The notes under the pieces were generated by a model, which was not told where the DNA came from, searched no databases, and saw only the letters and a list, made by a program, of their open reading frames with translations. This document shows, one piece after another, positions 21,738 to 29,820 of a DNA stretch of 30,292 bases. The stretch spans positions 1 to 30,292 of the forward strand of contig JBDOIG010000027.1 in the NCBI GenBank assembly GCA_041082235.1. The letters run 5' to 3'. The DNA comes from CALJEL01 sp041082235. GTDB lineage: Bacteria > Nitrospirota > Thermodesulfovibrionia > Thermodesulfovibrionales > CALJEL01. The position numbers and the translations under genes were made by a program. Numbering within the stretch: the first letter of the stretch is position 1; every line of letters starts with the position of its first letter.

Positions 21738-22604
21738 ATGGCGAAGGCCAATATCCTTGTAGTTGACGATGAACAGATTGTGCTTAAAAGCTGCGAGAGG
21801 ACACTTGCTCCCGAAGGATTCAATGTCCTCACAGCAGAAAGGGCAAAGGATGCCCTTGAGATTCTTAAAAAGGATACGATAGACCTTGTAATCACAGACC
21901 TCAAAATGCCTGAGATGGATGGAGTGGAGTTTATAAGACATATAAGAAATATAAAACCTGACATTGGCGTGGTTGTAATAACAGGCTATCCATCCCAGGA
22001 AAGCCTTAAAGAGACCCTGAGTCTCAAGATACTTGATTATCTTCCAAAGCCCTTCTCGCCAGCCCTTCTCCTTGATGTCACCATCAGGGCAATTGATGCC
22101 AAAAAGGCAGTGGTAAAAGAAATTCCCCAGGAAGAGACCATAGAATTCATTGCTCAAAAACTTGAAGGCATAATAAAAAAATACAGGAATAAACCAGGAA
22201 GCCTTATACCGGTATTGCAGGAGGCCCAGGAGGCGATAGGTTATCTACCACCTGTTGTGCAGAGGTATATTGCAAAGGGGCTAAATATACCTGTAAGTGA
22301 GGTTCATGGTGTAGTCTCTTTTTATTCCTTCTTTTCCATGAAGCCCAAGGGCAAACACAATGTCAGGGTCTGCCTCGGGACCGCCTGCTATGTAAAGGGT
22401 GCAGAACAGATATTGAAGAAGTTTAAAGAAAAATTAAAGATAGATGTTGGAGAGGTCACGCAGGATAGAGCCTTCTCTCTTGAAAGTGTAAGATGCCTTG
22501 GTGCTTGCGGTCTGGCACCAGTGGTGGTTGTTGATAAGGAGACCTTTGGAGCTGTTTCACAGGCAAAGGTAGATGAGATATTAACTCATTACAATAAAAA
22601 CTAG
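21738..22604 (+). CDS. Receiver domain fused to NuoE/HndA-type [2Fe-2S] diaphorase subunit
   Basis: A protein of 288 residues. Residues 1-125 are a full receiver domain: DDE at 10-12, phosphoacceptor D54 in VITDLKMPEMDG, T82 in ITGYPS and K104 in LPKPF. Residues about 133-288 are a complete NuoE/HndA subunit: a helical domain (SLIPVLQEAQEAIGYLPP, SEVHGVVSFYSFF), then the thioredoxin-like domain with the four cluster cysteines C212, C217, C253 and C257 (CLGTAC, CLGAC). AAGGAGG 7 bases before the ATG is strong. It is the first gene of the oxidoreductase operon. The single long frame, one start and intact motifs on both sides argue against an assembly artefact. Confidence 0.93.
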   Translation: MAKANILVVDDEQIVLKSCERTLAPEGFNVLTAERAKDALEILKKDTIDLVITDLKMPEMDGVEFIRHIRNIKPDIGVVVITGYPSQESLKETLSLKILDYLPKPFSPALLLDVTIRAIDAKKAVVKEIPQEETIEFIAQKLEGIIKKYRNKPGSLIPVLQEAQEAIGYLPPVVQRYIAKGLNIPVSEVHGVVSFYSFFSMKPKGKHNVRVCLGTACYVKGAEQILKKFKEKLKIDVGEVTQDRAFSLESVRCLGACGLAPVVVVDKETFGAVSQAKVDEILTHYNKN

Positions 22605-22614
22605 GAGGGAAAGG

Positions 22615-22998
22615 ATGCCAAAACTCACAGTTGAGGACCTTAAAAGAATAAAAGAACAGGAAAGGGCAGCCTTCTCTCTCAGGGAAGGCAAATTCAGGGC
22701 CAAGATAACAGTGCATATGGGAACCTGTGGCCTTGCTGCAGGAGCAAGAGATGTGATGGATGCCCTTCTTGAAGAGATAAATAATGCAAATGTTACAGAT
22801 GTGATGGTTACAAGCTCTGGCTGCGCCGGATTATGTGCAAAAGAGCCCATGGCAACTGTGGAGGTTGCCGGACAGGCACCAGTGAAATATGTCTTTCTCA
22901 ACAAAGACAAGATTAAAAGGATATTCAAGGAACATATCCAAGGCGGGAAGCCTGTAGAGGAATATGCACTTGTTGTTGGGAGTGAAACTGCGTATTAA
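22615..22998 (+). CDS. HndB-like thioredoxin-fold [2Fe-2S] protein
   Basis: A 127-residue protein whose start (MPKLTVEDLKRIKEQ) and layout match HndB, the small subunit of Desulfovibrio NADP-reducing hydrogenase. A thioredoxin-like domain carries HMGTCGLAAGARDVMDAL and TSSGCAGLCAKEP; the visible cluster cysteines are C38, C70 and C74, one fewer than the four-cysteine pattern of NuoE, as I recall is usual for this family. The C-terminus IKRIFKEHIQGGKPVEEY also resembles the N-terminal module of the downstream NuoF-like protein. It has a strong AGGAGGG ribosome binding site 10 bases after the previous stop. Confidence 0.87.
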   Translation: MPKLTVEDLKRIKEQERAAFSLREGKFRAKITVHMGTCGLAAGARDVMDALLEEINNANVTDVMVTSSGCAGLCAKEPMATVEVAGQAPVKYVFLNKDKIKRIFKEHIQGGKPVEEYALVVGSETAY

Positions 22999-23003
22999 GT
23001 TTT

Positions 23004-23077
23004 CGTGATGGGTGACACGTAACGCGTAACAAGTTATTTAAAAAAACCTGTTACCTGTCACGCATTACGGATTACGG
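23004..23077. repeat. Family A inverted repeat between the HndB-like and NuoF-like genes
   Basis: The left arm begins CGTGATGGGTGACACGTAAC (23004 on). The reverse complement of the right arm (23047-23077) contains CGTAATGCGTGACAGGTAAC. The arms can form a long imperfect stem around a T/A-rich loop, inside an operon. Confidence 0.75.
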
Positions 23078-23095
23078 TAAAAAGGAGGCTTAAAG

Positions 23096-24967
23096 ATGGA
23101 AAAGAGACCAAGGATTACCTTGATGCTCTGTGGTGGGACAGGCTGTATAGCGGGAGGCAGCCTGAGGGTAAAAGAGGCCTTTGAAAAAGAACTCGCAATG
23201 AATCGTCTTTCCGATGAGATAAACATAGTCCTTACAGGATGCAATGGTTTCTGTGCTGAAGGCCCTATAGGCATAGTATATCCTGATGATATTTTTTATG
23301 AAAAGCTCACACCTGATGATGCTAAGCTCATTGTTCAGGAACACTTCATCAAGGGAAGACCAGTTGAGAAACTCATGTACAAGGAGCCTGTAAAGAAACA
23401 TGCCATTCCTGTGATGAAGGAGATTCCTTTCTTCAAACATCAGGTACTAAGGGCATTAAGAAATAAAGGCCTTATAGACGCTGAGAGGATAGAGGACTAC
23501 ATCGCGCGTGATGGCTATATGGCTGCTGCAAAGGCACTCCTTGAGATGACCCCTGAGGAGATCATTAAGGAAGTAAAGATTTCAGGTCTCAGGGGAAGAG
23601 GTGGTGCAGGTTTTCCAACAGGTCTAAAATGGGAACTCTGCAGTAAGGTGAAGTCTGATACAAAATTCATCCTCTGTAATGGTGATGAAGGTGACCCCGG
23701 TGCCTTTATGGACAGGTCCATAATGGAAGGTGATCCCCACTCGGTCCTTGAAGGCATGATAATAGCTGGCAAGGCGATAGGGGCAACAAAAGGATATATA
23801 TATGTGAGGGCAGAGTATCCCCTTGCTGTCAAGAGGCTGCATATTGCAATTGAGCAGGCAAGGGAAAGGGGTCTCCTTGGAGAGGATATACTTGGTAGCG
23901 GCTACAGCCTTGACATAGAGATCTATCAGGGCGCTGGTGCCTTTGTATGTGGTGAGGAGACAGCACTCATGAGGTCAATTGAAGGAAAGCGGGGTATGCC
24001 GAGACCAAGGCCTCCATTCCCGGTTTACAAAGGACTCTGGGACAAGCCCTCTGTGCTCAATAATGTGGAGACCTTTGCCAATGTGCCGCCTATAATCCTT
24101 CATGGAGGAGAATGGTTCAAGAGCCTTGGCACAGAGAAATCAACTGGGACAAAGGTCTTTGCCTTAACAGGTGCAATAAACAATGTTGGCCTTATAGAAG
24201 TGCCCATGGGTATTCCATTAAGAACCATCATCTACGACATAGGTGGAGGTATCAAGAGGGGAAGGAAATTTAAGGCAGTTCAGCTTGGAGGACCTTCCGG
24301 GGGCTGTATACCAGAACATCTCCTTGACACACCCGTCACATATGAGGATATTGTTCAGACAGGTGCAATAGTGGGTTCTGGTGGAATGGTTGTTATGGAT
24401 GACCTTAACTGCATGGTGAGTGTGGCGAAGTTCTTTCTTGAATTCACCACTGATGAGTCCTGCGGAAAATGTACACCCTGTAGAATTGGCACAAAGGTGA
24501 TGCTTGACCTCCTGACAGACATAACAGAGGGAAGGGGTAAGGAAGGAGATATAGAAACCCTTGAAGACCTTGCGAAGGACATAATTGCAGCCTCCCTCTG
24601 TGGACTCGGTCAGACAGCTCCAAATCCTGTACTGACTACAATTAAATACTTCAGAGATGAATATGAGTCTCACATAAAAGACAAATGGTGTAAGGCAGGT
24701 GTCTGCAGGTCCCTTGTAACATTCTATATAGATGCAAATACCTGTACCGGTTGTGGAGCCTGTGCAAGGGTCTGTCCTCAGAAGGCAATTACTGGAGAGA
24801 GAAAGAAACCTCACGGCATTGACCAGTCACTCTGCATAAAATGCAGACAGTGCTACGAGACCTGCAAATTTAATTCAGTAAAAACAGGACCAAGAGATAT
24901 GTTTAAAAAAGAAGAACCCGAGGAGCAAAGCTCCTTAGAAAATTTGAATAAAATTTTATTCCATTAA
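23096..24967 (+). CDS. NuoF/HndC-like NAD(P)H-oxidising FMN iron-sulfur subunit
   Basis: Flavin subunit that exchanges electrons between NAD(P)(H) and iron-sulfur clusters. Domains in order over 623 residues: an N-terminal thioredoxin-like [2Fe-2S] module with C12, C17, C49 and C53; the NuoF core with the nucleotide/FMN motifs GLRGRGGAGFPTGLKW, CNGDEGDPGAFMDR and GAGAFVCGEETALM; the [4Fe-4S] motif SCGKCTPCRIG with a later cysteine in SLCGLG; and a C-terminal 2x[4Fe-4S] ferredoxin (CTGCGACARVCP, CIKCRQCYETC). This is the HndC/HoxF-like layout, not the plain complex I subunit. The last 20 or so residues and the stop come from a family B repeat. An AAAAAGGAGG site precedes the ATG. Confidence 0.95.
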   Translation: MEKRPRITLMLCGGTGCIAGGSLRVKEAFEKELAMNRLSDEINIVLTGCNGFCAEGPIGIVYPDDIFYEKLTPDDAKLIVQEHFIKGRPVEKLMYKEPVKKHAIPVMKEIPFFKHQVLRALRNKGLIDAERIEDYIARDGYMAAAKALLEMTPEEIIKEVKISGLRGRGGAGFPTGLKWELCSKVKSDTKFILCNGDEGDPGAFMDRSIMEGDPHSVLEGMIIAGKAIGATKGYIYVRAEYPLAVKRLHIAIEQARERGLLGEDILGSGYSLDIEIYQGAGAFVCGEETALMRSIEGKRGMPRPRPPFPVYKGLWDKPSVLNNVETFANVPPIILHGGEWFKSLGTEKSTGTKVFALTGAINNVGLIEVPMGIPLRTIIYDIGGGIKRGRKFKAVQLGGPSGGCIPEHLLDTPVTYEDIVQTGAIVGSGGMVVMDDLNCMVSVAKFFLEFTTDESCGKCTPCRIGTKVMLDLLTDITEGRGKEGDIETLEDLAKDIIAASLCGLGQTAPNPVLTTIKYFRDEYESHIKDKWCKAGVCRSLVTFYIDANTCTGCGACARVCPQKAITGERKKPHGIDQSLCIKCRQCYETCKFNSVKTGPRDMFKKEEPEEQSSLENLNKILFH

Positions 24968-24992
24968 AATTTTGACGGGCTTCGCCCTTCAA
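24918..24992. repeat. Family B element at the 3' end of the NuoF-like gene
   Basis: GAGGAGC/GCTCCTT around AAA (24919-24936), an AATAAAATTTTATT palindrome and GGGC/GCCC around TTC (about 24977-24988) repeat the three-part plan. It supplies the stop codon (24965-24967) of the upstream gene and ends just before the GGAGG of the next. Confidence 0.7.
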
Positions 24993-25007
24993 AGTGGAGG
25001 TTAAAAA

Positions 25008-27482
25008 ATGATAAATCTCAAGATAAATGGTAAAGAGATTCAGGCAAAGGATGGCTCAACAATCCTTAAAGCTGCCCTTGACAATGGTATTTATATCCCG
25101 CATCTCTGCTGGGACAGGAGGCTTGAGCCATATGGTGGTTGCAGACTCTGCATTGTGGAGGTAGAAGGTCAGAGAAGGCTTATCACATCATGTGCAGCAC
25201 CTGCTGAAGAGGGCATGGTAGTCTGGACAGAGACACCGAAGGTCGTAAAGGCAAGGAAGACTGTGCTTGAACTCCTGCTCCTTCATCATCCCCTTGATTG
25301 CCCTATCTGTGATAAGGCAGGAGAGTGCCAGCTTCAGGACCTCGCCTTCAAATACGGGCCTTCTCAGAACAGGTTTAAGGCAGTTAGAAAGCGCGATCCA
25401 GAAAGGCTTGACAGCCCAATTGTGGAGAGAAATCCTAATAGGTGTGTACTCTGCGGTAAATGTGTAAATATCTGCAAAGAGCACCAAGGAGTTGGTGCAA
25501 TTGCTATACTTGGAAGGGGATTCAGGGCAAAGATAAGTCCTGCCTTTGAGGAAACCTTAGATTGTGAATTCTGCGGTCAGTGCATAGATGCCTGCCCGGT
25601 TGGTGCCCTTGGAGCAAAGCCCTATCGTCACCGCTCAAGGGTATGGTATATGGATGAATATCCAATAACATGTCCTTATTGTGGATGCGGCTGTACAACC
25701 AATATCTCTGTAAGGGAGGGCAGGATAGTAAGGGCCCGTGGAAAGGAAGGAATCGGAATAAACGATGGTAATCTTTGCAGTAAGGGTAGATTTGGATTTG
25801 ACTTCCTTTATTCAGGCAAGAGACTGACCACCCCGCTACTCAGAAAAGATGGAGAATTAAAACCAGTCTCATGGGATGAGGCCCTGAACTTTGTTGCAGG
25901 AAAGATTGAGGTAGTCAAAAACACATACGGGGCATCTTCAATAGGTGCAATTGGCTCTCAAAGGTGTACCATTGAAGACAACTTTATGCTTCAAAAATTC
26001 ATGAGAGAGACCATTGGCACAGATAACATTGATTCTGCTGCAAGGCTTGGATATGTAAATGCATGGAAGGCGATGAAAGAGGTCTTTGGTATTGAGTATA
26101 ACCCGGTGGACTGGGACAGACCTCTTGAAAAGGACCTGCTCTTTGTGATTGAATCAGACATAACCTCCACCCATCCAGTATGGGGCCTCAATTTCCTTAA
26201 GGCAAAGAAAAGGGGAGCCAGGTTAATAGTAGCTGATTCCAGGCAGACCAAGCTCGCAAGACATGCTGCCAACTGGCTGAGATTAAGACCTGCCACAGGG
26301 ATTGTGCTTCTCAATGGAATAGCAAATTACATTATTACAAATGGTCTTTATGATAAAGAGGTTGCCACAAAGATAAAAGGCTATTCAGAGTGGGCAGAAT
26401 CCATCAAGAAATTCGACCTCAGGTATACTTCAGAAATCACAGGTCTCCCTGAAACCAGTATTGAAGAGACAGCACGACTCATAGCATCCACACCAAAGAG
26501 GCTCGTTGCACTATCATCAGGTGCTTCTGAGAATAATAAATCAAAGGACATATTCATTGCCGCAGCAAATCTGATACTCCTGCTCGGAAACAACCCTGAG
26601 GATTTACAGATTTCAGCGGAATTTTCTAATACCCTCGGGCTCTGGCTCTGTGGTGTAAGGCCATTGAAGGATGGCTTGACCCTAAAGGATATGCTCTACC
26701 GAGATAGTGTGAAGGCCCTGTACATAATGGGTGAAGACCCGATAACACTATTCCCTGATGGGTCAAGTATTGAGAAAAGATTAAAGAGTCTTGAGCTACT
26801 TATTGTGCAGGACATAGTCCTCACAGAGACTGCAAAACTTGCACATGTAGTTTTGCCAGCAGCCAGCTGGGCTGAAAAGGAAGGCACCTTTATAAGCATG
26901 ACAGGACTTATTCAGTCAATTTCAAAACTCCTTCCTGAACAGGGTGACTCAACACCGGACTGGAAGATATTAAGAAACCTTGCAAGGATTATGGGCTCTG
27001 AGATAGGAAAGGATTTATCATCCATAAGAAAGGAGTTTGAGGAAGGACTAAAATCTCAGGGCTACACCCTTGAGGGCGATAAATGGCTCAGACCGAAGAG
27101 ACCTGAACCTTGCTTCAGGATAGCAGAGTTTAAACTTCCCCAGAAGGAAAAAACTGAACAATTTTATCTTATAACAGGAAATCTCCTTCAACACTCAGGT
27201 GTCCTCTCTTATCTATCAAAAACCCTTGATAGTGCTGTCCCTGATGCTGTGCTTGCTGTAAATGAAAATGATGCAAAAAGGCTTGGTATTACAGATGATA
27301 CCTTTGTTAAGGTGAGCACAAGGAAAGGCTCAATTTTCTTAAAAACAAGGGTTACTGATGAAGTACCAGAGGGCATGGTCTTTGCACCCATACATTTCCC
27401 TCATGCAAAACTCAACACAATTATCTCCCTTCCATCAAATGGAGAGATACCGGTAGAAGTGGTTGAGTTAAGCAGGGCATAA
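25008..27482 (+). CDS. NuoG-like iron-sulfur / molybdopterin-fold subunit without a catalytic Mo ligand
   Basis: A protein of 824 residues. The N-terminal [2Fe-2S] ferredoxin has C34, C45, C48 and C62. The His-Cys3 [4Fe-4S] site is H94, C98, C101 and C107. Two [4Fe-4S] sites follow (CVLCGKCVNIC at 146-156, CEFCGQCIDACP near 188), then CPYCGCGC with NLCSKGRFG, and a molybdopterin-oxidoreductase fold to the end. In formate dehydrogenases a Cys or Sec is the Mo ligand in the segment that here reads DNIDSAARLGYVNAWKAM (near 340); no cysteine is present. It is therefore more like NuoG, a structural electron conduit, than an active formate dehydrogenase. Start supported by GGAGG. Confidence 0.88.
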   Translation: MINLKINGKEIQAKDGSTILKAALDNGIYIPHLCWDRRLEPYGGCRLCIVEVEGQRRLITSCAAPAEEGMVVWTETPKVVKARKTVLELLLLHHPLDCPICDKAGECQLQDLAFKYGPSQNRFKAVRKRDPERLDSPIVERNPNRCVLCGKCVNICKEHQGVGAIAILGRGFRAKISPAFEETLDCEFCGQCIDACPVGALGAKPYRHRSRVWYMDEYPITCPYCGCGCTTNISVREGRIVRARGKEGIGINDGNLCSKGRFGFDFLYSGKRLTTPLLRKDGELKPVSWDEALNFVAGKIEVVKNTYGASSIGAIGSQRCTIEDNFMLQKFMRETIGTDNIDSAARLGYVNAWKAMKEVFGIEYNPVDWDRPLEKDLLFVIESDITSTHPVWGLNFLKAKKRGARLIVADSRQTKLARHAANWLRLRPATGIVLLNGIANYIITNGLYDKEVATKIKGYSEWAESIKKFDLRYTSEITGLPETSIEETARLIASTPKRLVALSSGASENNKSKDIFIAAANLILLLGNNPEDLQISAEFSNTLGLWLCGVRPLKDGLTLKDMLYRDSVKALYIMGEDPITLFPDGSSIEKRLKSLELLIVQDIVLTETAKLAHVVLPAASWAEKEGTFISMTGLIQSISKLLPEQGDSTPDWKILRNLARIMGSEIGKDLSSIRKEFEEGLKSQGYTLEGDKWLRPKRPEPCFRIAEFKLPQKEKTEQFYLITGNLLQHSGVLSYLSKTLDSAVPDAVLAVNENDAKRLGITDDTFVKVSTRKGSIFLKTRVTDEVPEGMVFAPIHFPHAKLNTIISLPSNGEIPVEVVELSRA

Positions 27483-27541
27483 GTGGATAGAGAGATGTTC
27501 CGCAGTGAGCTGTGAGGATTCTTCAAAAATTTTTTCAGTCA

Positions 27542-28300
27542 ATGGTTGATTTTAAAAAATACCACAGGCAGATGCTCATTGATGGTTGGGGAGAAGATGG
27601 CCAGAGAAGGCTAAAAAACTCCGTTGTTTTTGTCGCTGGTGCTGGCGGGCTTGGAAGCCCTGCATCTATATACCTTGCAGTAGCAGGAGTCGGCAAGATT
27701 ATCATCTGCGACTTTGATAAGGTTGAAGGGACTAATCTCAACAGGCAGATATTACATACACCTTCAAGGATTGGCATGAGCAAGGTCCAATCAGCAAAAC
27801 AGACTCTTTCAGAAATAAATCCAGAGATTGAAATTGAAGCGGTTGAGGAAAAAATTACAGAAGTAAATGCCTTTAAACTTATTGGTGATGCAGAAATCAT
27901 CCTTGACTGCATGGATAACTTTGAAACAAGGTATATCCTTAATAAGGTAGCAATAAAAAAGAGGATTCCGATGGTATTCGGGAGTATCCATGCAATGCAG
28001 GGCATGCTTACATTCATACACTATCCTGAAACGCCTTGTCTTCAGTGTATCTATCCTGAGGCCCCTCCAAAGGAGACCTTTCCTGTAGTTGGTACCACCC
28101 CTGGTGTCATAGGCGCATTACAAGCCCTTGAGGCTTTAAAATACCTGGTCGGTATTGGAAAGAATCTCAAAGGGAAGCTCCTTTACTGGGATGGAAGCTC
28201 AGGAGCGGATTTTAAACTCTTTAGAACCAGAAAAGAGCCATCATGCCCTGCCTGTGGAGGGATTGATTCACCCTCACCCCATAATTCTTCACTTACCTGA
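27542..28300 (+). CDS. ThiF/MoeB/HesA-family adenylyltransferase
   Basis: E1-like enzyme that adenylates the C-terminus of a ubiquitin-like sulfur carrier (MoaD or ThiS type). It shows the nucleotide loop AGAGGLGSPASIYLA, the DFDKVEGTNLNRQILH segment, LDCMDNFETRYILNK, TTPGVIGALQALEALKYLVG, and zinc cysteines in CLQCIYP and CPACGG. I chose the ATG at 27542 (252 aa, MVDFKKYHRQM); a GTG at 27512 adds 10 residues; neither has a good ribosome binding site. The partner sulfur carrier is not in the window. It follows the NuoG-like gene after 59 bases and may belong to the operon. MoeB versus ThiF function cannot be decided. Confidence 0.88.
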   Translation: MVDFKKYHRQMLIDGWGEDGQRRLKNSVVFVAGAGGLGSPASIYLAVAGVGKIIICDFDKVEGTNLNRQILHTPSRIGMSKVQSAKQTLSEINPEIEIEAVEEKITEVNAFKLIGDAEIILDCMDNFETRYILNKVAIKKRIPMVFGSIHAMQGMLTFIHYPETPCLQCIYPEAPPKETFPVVGTTPGVIGALQALEALKYLVGIGKNLKGKLLYWDGSSGADFKLFRTRKEPSCPACGGIDSPSPHNSSLT

Positions 28301-28322
28301 AAATAAACCTCCTTAAGTGGTA

Positions 28323-28387
28323 TATAATAGTCATATTTACCAACCTGCGATCTGAGCATGAAGGCTTCCTGATGCTACATTCAGGTT
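28323..28387 (+). promoter_or_regulatory. -10 box and structured leader before rsmG
   Basis: TATAAT at 28323-28328 has no clear -35. The following leader can fold as nested stems: AACCTG (28342-28347) with CAGGTT (28382-28387), AGCAT (28355-28359) with ATGCT (28372-28376), and GAA with TTC inside. It ends about 24 bases before the rsmG ATG. Confidence 0.35.
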
Positions 28388-28411
28388 ATAAAGAAGGTGG
28401 GACAATAGTAA

Positions 28412-29077
28412 ATGCATAAATCCATGCCAGTGAGTCCTGAGATTCGTTCATTCTTAATTAAAGGGCTTGAGCAAACAGGCATTGAGCCAGGAGAGGAGCT
28501 TATTTTTAAGTTTACCTTTTATCTTGATGAACTCAAAAGGTGGAACAGGGCTTATAATCTAACATCCCTTAAAGGTGACAGGGCCATTATTACGAAACAC
28601 TTCTTTGATTCCCTCCTTTATTTACCCTTTTTAGAGAATGGTGTCCAGTCCCTTGCTGATGTTGGTAGTGGCGCAGGTTTTCCAGGACTTGTATTGAAGA
28701 TAGTAAAACCAGAACTGGTTATGCATCTTATTGAACCCGCACGAAAAAAGGTTGCTTTTTTAAAACACATGGTATTTAAGCTGGGACTGAAGGAGTTGTA
28801 TATCCACCAGCAGAGGGTTGAGGAGGTCTCCATTAATGTTGATGCTGTAACATCACGGGCGCTATTCAAAATAAAAGAATTCATAAGAAAGGCCTCTCAC
28901 CTCCTGAGGTCAGGAGGCATAATGATTTTTAACAAAGGCCCTGAGGTTCAGAAGGAATTAAAGGAGTTGCTGGAGCTTCAAGATAGCGGTGAAATAACTT
29001 TCAGTAAAATAGAGGTCTTTGAAAGGCTACTTCCCGCAACAGATATAAAAAGATATATAGTTGTGGTAAAATTATAA
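28412..29077 (+). CDS. rsmG: 16S rRNA (guanine-N7) methyltransferase RsmG
   Basis: Methylates N7 of G527 (E. coli numbering) in 16S rRNA using S-adenosylmethionine. The 221 residues contain the family's ELKRWNRAYNLTSLK segment, the SAM-binding LADVGSGAGFPGLVL near residue 85, LIEPARKKVAFLKH, and VTSRALFKIKEF. The length is normal. AAGAAGGTGG lies somewhat far upstream of the ATG at 28412; the ATG at 28424 is an alternative. It is followed after 4 bases by the pseudouridine synthase, forming an rRNA-modification pair. Confidence 0.95.
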   Translation: MHKSMPVSPEIRSFLIKGLEQTGIEPGEELIFKFTFYLDELKRWNRAYNLTSLKGDRAIITKHFFDSLLYLPFLENGVQSLADVGSGAGFPGLVLKIVKPELVMHLIEPARKKVAFLKHMVFKLGLKELYIHQQRVEEVSINVDAVTSRALFKIKEFIRKASHLLRSGGIMIFNKGPEVQKELKELLELQDSGEITFSKIEVFERLLPATDIKRYIVVVKL

Positions 29078-29081
29078 TTCT

Positions 29082-29819
29082 ATGGCAGCCATAAGACTTC
29101 AAAAGATTCTTGCCTGGATGGGTATAGCCTCAAGGAGGAAGGCTGAGGAACTTATACTTGAGGGGAGGGTTACAGTTAATGGAAAGATTGCCGAGCTTGG
29201 TATGAAGGCAGATCCTGAGGTTGATCATATAAAGGTTGATGGAAGGCTTCTTATCAAAGCTGAACCGAAGGTTTATTATATCTTTAATAAGCCCGAGGGA
29301 GTTGTCACTACACTTTATGACCCTGAGGGAAGACCTACTATAAAAGATTTCATTAAAAGGATCCCCTACAGGATATATCCTGTTGGAAGACTTGATTATC
29401 ATTCAGAAGGGCTTCTCCTTCTAACTAATGATGGAGAACTGAGCCATGCTATACTTCATCCGTCAGGGTCGATTCCCAAGACCTACATTGTAAAGGTCAA
29501 GGGTCATGTAGAGGAAAAAGAACTTGATAACCTAAGGCACGGGATAAGGCTTGAAGATGGTCTGACAGCACCTGCTAAGGTGCGATTTATAAGATATTCT
29601 GAAGCAAATTCCTGGGTGGAGATAACCATACATGAAGGAAGAAAAAGGCAGGTAAGGAGGATGTTCGAAAAAATCGGCCATCCTGTCCTTAAATTAAAAA
29701 GGATAGCAATAAATGGACTCAGGCTTGGCACCTTAAGGCCTGGTGAAATAAGGCAGCTTACAAAAGAAGAACTTTTAAACCTTAAGAAAGAGGTGGGACT
29801 TCTCAAGAAAAGCGCCTGA
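29082..29819 (+). CDS. rluB: RsuA/RluB-family rRNA pseudouridine synthase
   Basis: Isomerises a uridine in rRNA. An N-terminal S4 RNA-binding domain (RLQKILAWMGIASRRKAEEL, GRVTVNGK) leads to the catalytic domain with the aspartate motif GRLDYHSEGLLLLTNDG, then HPSGSIPKTYIVKVKG and EGRKRQVRRMFEKIGHPVLKLKR. At 245 residues, features fit RluB/RsuA proteins; the exact target (23S 2605-type or 16S 516-type) is inferred and could be either. It is tightly linked to rsmG; no clear ribosome binding site, so coupling is likely. Confidence 0.9.
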   Translation: MAAIRLQKILAWMGIASRRKAEELILEGRVTVNGKIAELGMKADPEVDHIKVDGRLLIKAEPKVYYIFNKPEGVVTTLYDPEGRPTIKDFIKRIPYRIYPVGRLDYHSEGLLLLTNDGELSHAILHPSGSIPKTYIVKVKGHVEEKELDNLRHGIRLEDGLTAPAKVRFIRYSEANSWVEITIHEGRKRQVRRMFEKIGHPVLKLKRIAINGLRLGTLRPGEIRQLTKEELLNLKKEVGLLKKSA

Positions 29820-29820
29820 T

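Noticed and set aside
24218..24814. 198-residue minus-strand frame
   Set aside because: It lies entirely opposite the conserved NuoF-like coding sequence and has no family-like motifs; a shadow frame.
25008..27482. Active NAD-dependent formate dehydrogenase alpha subunit
   Set aside because: Iron-sulfur motifs fit, but the Mo-ligand Cys/Sec is absent in the NIDSAARLGY segment, so an active site is not supported.
23096..27482. Bifurcating [FeFe] hydrogenase operon (complete HndABCD)
   Set aside because: HndA-, HndB- and HndC-like proteins are present, but no H-cluster domain motifs occur anywhere in the window.
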